DNA from: Dolomedes plantarius
Lineage: Eukaryota; Arthropoda; Arachnida; Araneae; Dolomedidae
Length of the DNA stretch: 64,000 nucleotides
Reading direction: 5' to 3'
Assembly: GCA_907164885.2 (NCBI GenBank)
Contig: OU015492.1
Location: 202,410,519-202,474,518 of the forward strand
Part shown: piece by piece, positions 55,707 through 64,000 of the stretch
How the letters are laid out: each line of letters opens with the position of its first letter
Position numbering within the stretch: position 1 is the first letter of the stretch
Made by a program: the position numbers and the translations under genes
The notes under the pieces: generated by a model
What the model was told of the DNA's origin: nothing
Seen by the model: the letters and a program-made list of their open reading frames with translations, nothing else
Database searches by the model: none

Positions 55707-56924
55707 CACTGAAGTGCCACTGAATTAGGGATACTTACCTAGTAACGAGCTGGGCCTCCTCTGGTCTTGATAACGGCTGCCACACGACGAGGCATAGATT
55801 CAACAAGTTTCTGGAAACGTTCCACGGGAATGGCTTGCCAAATATTGGCTAAAGCTGTCCATAATTCAGTAAGGTTCTTTGGTGCTGTGTGATGGCCTTT
55901 CACGCCTTGTTCCAAAACATCCCAAAGATGCTCAATAGGATTTAAGTCTGGGCTTCTAGGTGGCCAATTCATGACAGAGAAGTCAGAGGAATGCTCATCC
56001 AACCAGCCAGTAGCCAACCGGGACTTGTGAGAGGTACAGTTGTCTTGCTGAAAAACTCCATTTCCGTGCGGATAACAGAACAGCATAAAAGGATGGAGGT
56101 GATCACCCAGCAACTCTACGTACCGAATTGCATTGAGGGAGGTTGGTACACGCACCAAAGATCCCAAACTGTGCCACGAAAAAACACCCCAGACCATGAT
56201 TGAGCCACCGTGCCCTTGTACAGTTCCAGCGAGGCATGCATGATCCATGGCTTCATGAGCCTGACGCCATATTCTCAGCCTCCCGTCGGCGTTAAGTAGT
56301 CGGAATCGAGACTCATCACTCCATGCTACTCGTTTCCAGTCCTCTACACTCCAGTCTCTGTGCATTCTTGCCCAGGCAAGACGTGCAGCCGGATGACGAG
56401 TATAGAGCAATGGTACTCTCGTAGGTCGACGGCTCTCGAAACCCATAGGGTGAAGCGAGCGTTGCACAGTCCGTTTACTGACTGTACGACTGGCACCGTC
56501 ATTAAACTGGGTGGTAATTTGAGCTAATGTTTGGCTTCGCTGGCTACATACAATACGCCTGAGCCGTCTCTCACCCCGCACTGTCAAGGCTAATTGTCCT
56601 TTGCAGTTTGCCCGATCGCTAGTTTTTTTTTCCACCATCCATGTATTCTTGGTATACTCTTGACACTGTCGACCTTGAAAATCCTAGCTGTCTGACGATT
56701 TCGGAAATTGAATGGCCCATGCGTCGCGCACCTTCGATTTGTCCGCGATCGAAGGCGTCTAAATCAGGCAGTTTACCCATACTGACAATTCCAACAACTA
56801 ATTCAGAACAACCACAGTACGCGCTATATATGCAGGTACCACAGCGCCCTAACTTGCGCATACATGATGCGCAGCGCCACACAATTTGCATAGGCTTTGC
56901 TATCCCTAATTCAGTGGCACTTCA

Positions 56925-56927
<3 letters not shown>
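55707..56927 (-). mobile_element. DD36E Incomer-like Tc1/mariner element, copy 2
   Basis: TIRs are CACTGAAGTGCCACTGAATT at both ends, followed by AGGGATA. TA lies at 55705-55706 and 56928-56929. The 1221-bp element is nearly identical to 49851-51070 and sits within a Helitron. Ends and TSD are perfect. Confidence 0.92.
55739..56780 (-). pseudogene. DD36E transposase, intact except one A-tract frameshift
   Basis: ATG at 56778-56780 starts MGKLPDLDAFDRGQIEGARR. The helix-turn-helix is SISEIVRQLGFSRSTVSRVY. After YMDGGKK a run of nine A (T on the plus strand, ending near 56631) adds one base relative to copy 1, which has eight. The rest, from TSDRANCKGQ to GGPARY, is open for about 294 codons. 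Counting through the shift gives 346 residues with Asp155 (WSDESRF), Asp246 (QQDNCTS) and Glu283 (LNPIEHL), hence DD36E. A homopolymer difference could also be a sequencing error, in which case the gene would be intact. Confidence 0.9.

Positions 56928-56978
<51 letters not shown>
56928..56978. repeat. (TA)n microsatellite
   Basis: An AT run directly follows the DD36E element inside the Helitron. Confidence 0.9.
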
Positions 56979-56980
<2 letters not shown>

Positions 56981-57111
56981 CATCAATTGTATACATTGAT
57001 CGTCGTATTTATCATATAATATATATATATATATTTGGCATGAATTGCATACATTGACCGTTGTATTTAATTTGAATGTACTCCGTAGCGAAGTAGGGGT
57101 TTTCAGCTAGT

Positions 57112-58030
57112 TTATTATAAATGTCTGAATATGGGATAAAATAACGTCAATGTCCTTACAAATAAGTAAAACTTTAGAGAGTATAAACTACGTCAATGAA
57201 TGTGTTATACATACTTATCTGACAATCCTCGAAAAAATGGCATAAAAAAAAAGAAATTACGTACATTTTCTACATTATTTCTGACGCGATAAATAAATGT
57301 TTATGGCTTATAGCTTATACTTACTTTCAGAAAACTGGATATATTTATTTAATTATACTTTAAAACATTAAAACGTATAAAACTTCATTATTTATAATTA
57401 CCTGAGGGATCAAGTTCATTTGAATATTAAAGCTTTCTTTTTCTGTTAAAAATTTTAATTTTATAACTATTTATTACTATTATATATTCTTGAGATTGCA
57501 TTTGAATTTCATTAGGCTGCCCGCCTCTGTTTGGCCTCAAAATTTTCATCCATTGGTCGTGAAAATCTCCAGTGAATTTAAAAAAATGTATCGAAAGGGA
57601 ATCTGGAACGAATTAATTAAATGCATCAATCCATTCCCATTTTTAGTAATTCGGGAATTAGAATTAATTATTCCTTATCATTTTGAGGGGGGGGGGGTTG
57701 TAATCCTCAAAGAAAGATTTTGATGCCATCATTTTTTGTTAACTAGCCGTCTTTTAATATGCTCAAACATTTTGTTTTCTTTTTTGTCGGCTTTAAAACC
57801 AAATACATCCGCAACTACAAGGTACTGTCGTTCTCCAGAAAATGAAATAACTGCTTAAAAGAGAAGATTTCTCTTTCGTGTGATTGAGGGCAGTATCGGA
57901 AATTGAAAGGAATCTACCTCTTTCGCCATCATTTAATAATAAATAGCAACAAATAATGTTTTCAAAAACCCCAAACATGGAAGCAAGTTAGCCCAGATTT
58001 TAATACACTCATCTTATTCTATTAATACTA
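57112..58030. other. AT-rich DNA without recognisable features
   Basis: A G run lies near 57689. No supportable feature was found. Confidence 0.4.
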
Positions 58031-58034
58031 ATTT

Positions 58035-58490
58035 CAAAAGCACCATATTCTTACAAACATAACGTTAGAGAGCACCGTTTTTGTTGTATTTAATTATTGA
58101 AAAGACGCCAGCTAGCGTACAGGTAAAAACTTCAAGCTGCCACACCACAGGTCCAGGGTTAAGCCCTGCGACTTAACAAGGTTGACTCAGTGTTTCATCC
58201 CTTGAGTGGGTCGATAAAATGAGGACCAAGCATGCTTGGGTACTAATTCTGGGGATCCCTTCGGCAGGCTGACCACCTGCCCGAGACATGGTATGGGGCA
58301 CCCAAAGCTCACGGTCAAGAAAGCGGAGATGGGCACCACCGGCCTTGGTCCACAATGCACTGTTGCGCCATTGGTTTGCTAGTTAGTTAGTTAGAATTAT
58401 TGACAAAGGAAGTGGACTAAGAACTAAGGAGTGTTAATATTATTCATCACAAAGTCAAAGTGATATTTTAATTGACTTTTAAATTAGAAT
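58035..58490 (+). repeat. Unit of an old tandem array, split by a SINE
   Basis: ACGTTAGAGAGCACCGTTTT, TTGTTGTATTTAATTATTGA and, after the SINE, GATATTTTAATTGAC and TTAAATTAGAATTCAG recur at 60230-60560 and 61540-61735 in the same order and orientation. Confidence 0.7.
58101..58394 (+). repeat. tRNA-derived SINE with (TTAG)n tail
   Basis: AATTATTGA is duplicated at 58092-58100 and 58395-58403. The head ends in a B-box-like GGTCCAGGGTTAAGCCCTGC. The body has GACTCAGTGTTTCATCCCTT and GTCGATAAAATGAGGACCAA, a motif pattern shared with widespread invertebrate SINEs as I recall it. The tail is TTAG repeats. Confidence 0.85.
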
Positions 58491-58577
58491 TCAGAATGCA
58501 ATGTAAAAATATAATGCTTTTTCAAGGTGTAATATTTCTGGGCAGCAAATTTACCTGTTTCGGATATCCCATATTTG

Positions 58578-58692
<115 letters not shown>

Positions 58693-58693
58693 A

Positions 58694-59998
58694 CAGAGGC
58701 TGTTCACACATTTTTTAGACGATGTATATTGTATTCACAAAACTAAATTACATAAAATTCTTGTGTTTTAAATGTTCTATTTGACATCCCTTATTCTGAA
58801 CTATCTTTCGACACCGCAATTTCCAGGATAATAATACCTTTTGAAGTGTCAGAAGAGGTATTCTATCCCATTCCTCCTGAACAGCTTTCCAGAGTCCTGT
58901 AAGGGTTTTGGGACGACGTTTGGATAATGCAGATTTTAAAAGTCCGAAAGCACAAAAATCCATAGGTGATACATCGGGAGATTTAGTAGGGATATCAGTG
59001 AAGGGTATGGCCTTGATACCAGTTTTTTGTTCCATTTCTTTTACGAAATTTACAGTGGATTTTGATGTGTGACTGCTAGCTTTGTCCTGATGGAGTCTCA
59101 CGGATTGATGGCACTGTGGGTAAAGCGATGGTATTTCATTCAGAAAAATTGGCGATAAAATATGTTCCTGAGTTATGTTTGGAGTTAATCTTGACATTTT
59201 TTTCCACTCTCTTTATTTTTAACTTGCCATTATAAGAAAAACCAGCAACAATCATGAATCCCTTAGAAAAACTTTCTTTCGATTCTTTGAACCATGTACT
59301 TAAATTTTTGTCTCCCCTTTTATGATAATAAAGGGCTCTTTTTTTGTTGCAATCATTTAAATACACCCATGATTCATCTATTGTGACAATTGTTTTCCAT
59401 TTTTCTGTGGATAAGTGTTTCTCATATAGAATTCTGCAGCGTGTCCTGCGTTCAGAGATATGATTTGGAAGAAGACGATGCACATTACGTTTTTTCGCTT
59501 TCTTAAGATTTAAATCAAAGTTTATCATTTTGTTTACAGTGGACACCGAGCATTTTAATGATTTTGCAACTGTCCTTTGACTAGGGGGATTTTCTTTTAA
59601 CATTAAACAACGTACCTTTGCAATAGTCGAAGATGTCCGTTTTTTCCTTGGATACTTGTTTGGAATTTTTGTCCCACTTGAGGCTTCAATTTGACGTTTT
59701 TTTTTCCTTTCTTGTTGACGATATTACCTATTGACGTTTTAGATATCACAAAACCATGACTCTCACATCGTTTTTGGATAACAGAGTATGCATATTTCTC
59801 TTCGGAAAGAGCATAAATGTAGCCTTCGAACCACTGCTTTGTTAAAAACGCCATTTTGAATAAAAACAAAACTTTCAAGCCGCAGACGATAATTTTGACT
59901 TTTAAAAACATAGTACAATTGCAATTATTTCTTTTGCAGCAAACGATTTTTCATTACCGCTTACCAAAATCGTCTAAAAAATGTGCGAACAGCCTCTG
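58694..59998 (-). mobile_element. DD41D Tc1/mariner element (rosa-like)
   Basis: The TIRs are CAGAGGCTGTTCACACATTT and, inverted, CAGAGGCTGTTCGCACATTT, both continuing TTTAGACGAT. TA follows at 59999-60000. The left TA is CA inside an AT tract. The element is 1305 bp with one transposase pseudogene, and (TA)n tracts lie on both sides. Confidence 0.9.
58748..59854 (-). pseudogene. DD41D transposase, two 1-nt frameshifts
   Basis: ATG at 59852-59854 starts MAFLTKQWFEGYIYALSEEK. The HTH region includes SQRTVAKSLKCSVSTVNKMI. Catalytic residues are the Asp in VTIDESWVYLND, the Asp in RLHQDKASSHTS and the Asp in SPDVSPMDFCAFG, with 41 residues between the last two, hence DD41D. The first frameshift is in a run of nine A after NKKGKK (near 59697-59705). 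The second is one extra base near 59170, just after NVKINSK. No substitution stop was seen within the correct frames. The C-terminus reads CRKIVQNKGCQIEHLKHKNF. About 368 residues would be encoded, and rosa-type elements are the known DD41D group. Confidence 0.88.
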
Positions 59999-59999
<1 letters not shown>

Positions 60000-60064
<65 letters not shown>

Positions 60065-60087
60065 TAATTAATATATATATATATATA
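60000..60087. repeat. (TA)n microsatellite
   Basis: An AT run directly follows the DD41D element. Confidence 0.95.
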
Positions 60088-60229
60088 GTATCAGCGCATC
60101 CATGCGGTTTTAATTTCAAAAATTGAAGTATAACTAGAAGGGTACGAAAGCATGGGATACCACAAAACATGTAAATTCGCTACCGAGAAACTTTACACTC
60201 TGAAACTGCCTTTCATTTCTACAATGTAG

Positions 60230-60560
60230 GTTTATACAAAAGCCCTGCAAACATAACTTTAGAGATCCCCGTTTTTGTTGTATTGAATTATTGACAGAGT
60301 GTTGGCACTAAACATAATAAGATTAAGACGTTATATTATAAATGACACATAAATTAAAATTCTCTGGGAACTAGGTTTACACAAATGCCCTACAAACATA
60401 ACGTTAGAGATTACTTTTTTTTTTTGCTATATTATATTATTGCCAAAGGAACTCAGATTGTTAGTATCATACATAATAACGTTCACGTTATATTTTAATT
60501 GACAATTAAATTAGAATTCAGTACTTACTAGATTTATACAAAAGCCCTCTGAAGTGTAAT
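60230..60560 (+). repeat. Two tandem units of an old ~170-bp array
   Basis: Units at about 60235 and 60385 share CAAACATAACTTTAGAGAT / CAAACATAACGTTAGAGATT, CATAATAA and GTTATATT. The array continues at 58035 and 61540, separated by later insertions. Confidence 0.75.
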
Positions 60561-60638
60561 TTAAATGAAAAAAAATATTATGTGAATACGATTAATTTCT
60601 AAACAAATACATTATGATTAAGGAATTTTTAAATGTAA

Positions 60639-61308
60639 TCTATATGTATAAAACAGTTCCGTAACTGACTAACTGACTGACATACAACGCACAGACCAAA
60701 CCTAAAGGGCTGAAATTTTGAACGGAGATTCTTCTTATAGCGTAGGGGTGCACTAAAAGAGATTTTTGAAAAATTCTTCTTAGATTTTTTTTAAATTAAA
60801 TTTTTAAGCTGTTTTTGAAACATTCTTTAAAGTTTGCATTTAAAATAATAATCTGATGATTAAAAAATTTATATCACGAGAAAGATCATAAAAATACTTT
60901 TAAAATGAAATCTTTTTCGAATCTTTACCTCTCTTTTCTGATTTTTTGGTGAATTTTTAAAGATTAATTTTTAGAATTTAATTTATTAAATGCTGATCAC
61001 GTGCTTTCTTTTCTTTTGTGATACTTTAAATTAATTTATCGTCACGTGCATAAAAACGAAATAAATTGACTTTTTTTTTCTTTCTAATGCGGCAGACGAT
61101 TGGACAATATCCAAAAAAATATTAAAATATAGTAAATAAAATGTTCCGCAAACTGTACTATATTCTTTAGTATGTTCTATTAGATTTAATTTGAATATTT
61201 TCTTTTACATTATTTTGTCTATAAAAACATCCATTGCGATTTTTTTATAAATATATTTTTTTGTTTTTTTACATCAATTGCATACATTGATCGTTGTACT
61301 TATTATAA

Positions 61309-61388
<80 letters not shown>

Positions 61389-61465
61389 ACATTAATTGCA
61401 TACGTACATTGACCGTTGTATTTAATTTGAATGTACTCCGTAGCGAAGTACGGGTATTCAGCTAG
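60639..61465 (+). mobile_element. Non-autonomous Helitron (GTTCCGTAACTGACT family), copy 4
   Basis: It begins TCTATATGTATAAAACAGTT after an A and ends with perfect hairpin CCGTAGCGAAGTACGG, GTATTCAGCTAG then T. A 75-bp (TA)n tract (61312-61387) lies near its 3' end. Confidence 0.88.
61312..61387. repeat. (TA)n microsatellite within a Helitron
   Basis: An AT run sits at the same relative place as the AT tract of Helitron copy 3. Confidence 0.9.
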
Positions 61466-61539
61466 TCTTATAGATCTAGAATCATATAGATATATGATTC
61501 TAGAAACTCATTTAATTTTATTAATTCTAATTTTAAAAA

Positions 61540-61735
61540 GTACTTATTCTTACAAATATAGCGTCATAGAGCAGCATTTTAGTTGTATTGAATTAAGGAC
61601 AAAGAAAAGGGTTTTACTATTATACATAATAACGTAGACGTTATATTTTAATTCATACTTAAAATAGAATTCAGAACGAACTAGATTTATATAAATGCCC
61701 TCTAATGTTATATTTTAAATGAAAAAAAAATGTTA
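61540..61735 (+). repeat. Last unit of the old ~170-bp array
   Basis: TTAGTTGTATTGAATTA, CATAATAACGTAGACGTTAT and AACTAGATTTATATAAATGC match the units at 58035 and 60230. Confidence 0.7.
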
Positions 61736-61739
61736 AGTT

Positions 61740-62455
61740 AATACCATAAATTTCAAAACAAATAGAATATGATTAAGAGATTTTGGAATGTAATATCATA
61801 TAGATTAAACATATGATTCATATTCCTGCATTTACTTAAACTTATCAAATCATGGAGGCACTAACGCCGTGTTCGCTTGAAAAGGGGCCGGGAAATTTCC
61901 TCCTTTTTTATCTGTAACTGGAATCTTTTTTTTTTTCATTCCCCGTTATTTTTCTTAACGCAATGAATTCGCTATAAAAAAAATACATGTTTCTTTTTTC
62001 AACTGATATTTAATGGTAATAGGATTGTTTTACTCTAATGTTCGTATTAACCAAAAGAAATCTTTTCATGCACGATATGGAAGCCATGAAGAGCACAGTA
62101 TCTGACTTAATGACTTTTTAATGTTCTCTGCCCGATTCCTTTTCCAGTGCTGGATATATCAGTTTTAATATCTTGTTGAGAAAAATCTGCAAATTGGGTT
62201 TTACGTTGCAATAAAATGAATATATACTTCTCACGGGAAGGTTTAATTCATTTTGGACGTATTACTTTTCCAGGCTTAAAAACTCAGATTTCGCTAGCGG
62301 AAATCCAGACATAAAGTAAACGCTGACTTCTTCTAATATAAATTTTAATTTCACGATATAAGATACTTGCATGGGGGTTAAAAAATACTTTTAAAAATAA
62401 ACATTTTATCGTCTGTAAATATTACCTTCGGTCTCTCGTTTATTTTAATGTTATC
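61740..62455. other. AT-rich DNA without recognisable features
   Basis: Nothing supportable was seen. Confidence 0.4.
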
Positions 62456-62489
62456 ACTAGTAGGTACCCGTCAAAACATGACGGATGAA

Positions 62490-62920
62490 TCTATACTAAT
62501 AAAGAGATAAGTGGATGTCGAGAGATCACGTGACCGTAACTCATCCGGGTGGGCCACTCCTCGAAAAAAAATGGCCGACAAATATACAGGAAACGGTGTA
62601 ATTTTTTTCTCATGAAAGTACATAAATGTTACATATTTGGAAAGAGCTTCGAAAACTGATAATTTTTTCTGCGTACACTTATTCTGTTAATTCAATAGTT
62701 TTAGAGATATTTTCATTCTAAAATCACTCACTGCTGAGAAACCAAATCATTTGGTGCAGTGGTGCTGCCATCTGTCGGCAGCGACGGGAATGAAAATTGA
62801 AAGGAATTTATTCACTTGAATTTAATACATTTGTAGGCTTTTTTTTTTCTTTTGTGGGGCCCGAAGTACATAAATATGTTACACGGATGGCTTGAGCGTA
62901 GCTAGGCGAAGCCCGGCTAG
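62490..62920 (+). mobile_element. Non-autonomous Helitron, nested
   Basis: It starts TCTATACTAATAAAGAGATA after an A and ends GAGCGTAGCTAGGCGAAGCC, CGGCTAG before T. Ends and A/T flanks fit a Helitron. It lies 33 bp inside the 3' end of another one. Confidence 0.8.
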
Positions 62921-63567
62921 TAGAAAATAAAAGTGCTAATACACAGATCATACACAACATATCATTGCGAAATGTTGCAAATCATAAAATTAGGAATAGA
63001 GAAATATGCTTTAAAAATTACTATTGAACTCAATAATAATTACAAGATAAAAAGAACTTTTTATATACCACGTTTTTAAATTTTCTGTTGAATCATATAA
63101 ATTTGACAATTCTATATTTACTATACGTTGCTCTTGAAATGTTATTCTAAATTATTTCACTTTTCCCTACCTTACAAAATGTCTTTTTTGCCTTCCTTTT
63201 CTCTCTCCTCTCTTATTTCGCCAAATCACAATTTTAATATTTTCCTATTTAATTATTTTTCACTTGAATTTATTTTTATTTTTCTCTCCTTTTCTGTCTA
63301 AATTGCACAAACCTTCACTTAATTATTCTTTTTCACTTTCTTTTATTTAATTTTAATCACTTTTTAGTCGTTTCCACTATCCACAGGCTTTGTCGACTGC
63401 TAACTTTTATAATTTTTTTTTTTAATTTTTCGCACAATATTTTTTGTAAACAAACTAATTCACGTGTGTTCTGTTTTCAAAATCGTCAAACGCCGTAACG
63501 CAAAAGTGCAAGCATTGAATTCGATCGAGGCGCCACCTTGTGGATTTTTTCCAAACTAACTTTCTAT

Positions 63568-63775
63568 ACAAAGCAAGATTAACTGAAAATGAATTCAATG
63601 CTGCTTAAAGATGGCTAAAAGTTCTAAAAGAATGCATTGTCATCGTGTTCTGAGCTATTCTAAAAGTTTCGAATGTCTAGCTAGTCGGGAAGTTAGTTAA
63701 AAATCGAATGCAAGATTTGTACTGGGCAAACACACAAACAAGAAAGCGAGTTAATAAAAACGTGGTAAAAAGAAA
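63568..63775 (+). repeat. ~205-bp dispersed repeat, copy 3
   Basis: It matches 48258-48466 closely and 37200-37415 in reverse, here lying within extra DNA of a Helitron copy. Confidence 0.85.
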
Positions 63776-64000
63776 CATGGTTACTCAATGACAAACTACA
63801 AACTTGGTATGTGTACTCAGTAACTCTGTAGAGAGATTTCCCGGAATAAACAAATTAACGTGTTCATGCGGACTCGTGCTTAGTGAGTATCTAAAGCCAG
63901 ATTTAAACGTGTCACTGAGCATGCGCAGAAATAAAATTTTTAATCGTAAATGATCGCTAATTTAAAGAAATTGCGGTTACAATAACCTAATTTGACACAA

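Larger units (their letters stand above)
55073..57110 (+). mobile_element. Non-autonomous Helitron, copy 3, split by a DD36E element
   Basis: It starts TAAAACAGTTCCGTAACTGA directly at the 5' end of copy 2, so its own first ~10 bases (TCTATATATA) are missing or shared. It ends CTCCGTAGCGAAGTAGGGG, TTTTCAGCTAG then T. A 1221-bp DD36E transposon and a long (TA)n tract lie inside. Confidence 0.85.
62457..64000 (-). mobile_element. Non-autonomous Helitron (CCGTCATGTTTTGACGG hairpin family), copy 2, runs off window
   Basis: The 3' end (hairpin CCGTCATGTTTTGACGG, then GTACCTACTAG on the minus strand) is at 62457. Another Helitron is inserted at 62490-62920. After it, GAAAATAAAAGTGCTAATAC and, from 63840, GACTCGTGCTTAGTGAGTAT and CTGAGCATGCGCAGAAATAA match the interior of 52871-53472. 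About 850 bp between 62990 and 63840 is extra, including a 205-bp repeat. The 5' end is beyond the window. Confidence 0.65.

Overview
The window looks like repeat-dominated intergenic or intronic DNA from an arthropod, most likely an arachnid such as an orb-weaving spider. The evidence is the strong A/T richness, long (AT)n microsatellites, and many Tc1/mariner, hAT, pogo/Tigger, Helitron and tRNA-derived SINE elements of kinds common in arthropod genomes. The species is inference. I find no convincing intact host gene, rRNA, tRNA or CRISPR array. Nearly every recognisable protein is a broken transposase.

Layout: 1-480 is the edge of a Tc1-like element. 903-3829 holds a duplicated host- or transposon-like coding fragment, a full Tc1-like DD34E element and a piggyBac-like TTAA element. 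4.1-4.6 kb is a possible solo LTR. 5.6-8.9 kb holds two minisatellites. 9.4-12.8 kb holds a hAT transposase relic, a SINE, a hAT MITE carrying a higher-order satellite, and a clean solo LTR. 13.8-20.5 kb holds a foldback element, a pogo-type MITE, a Tc1 element nested in a composite repeat, a degraded Tc1 copy with a hAT MITE inside it, and a second solo LTR. 22-28.8 kb is a stack of hAT, SINE and pogo MITE insertions with exact target duplications. 30-36.7 kb has TTAA elements, a 1-kb foldback element and a decayed Tigger with a hAT MITE inside. 37-44 kb is mostly plain AT-rich DNA with scattered repeats.

45-64 kb is the densest mobile region. It has a 1.7-kb DD34E element, two nearly identical DD36E (Incomer-like) elements each broken by one different lesion, a DD41D element, an internally deleted mariner with a tRNA-Leu-like SINE in it, and at least seven non-autonomous Helitrons, two of them head to head and one inside another.

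The elements are related by insertion history rather than by a shared pathway. TA-targeting transposons sit repeatedly in (AT)n tracts or inside older repeats. Exact TSDs (8 bp for hAT, 4 bp for LTRs, 9-12 bp for SINEs, TA for Tc1/pogo, A/T for Helitrons) allow the order of insertion to be read. The most unusual items are the DD36E pair, the five-unit higher-order satellite inside a hAT MITE, the composite repeat with microsatellite core, and the modular chimeric SINEs.
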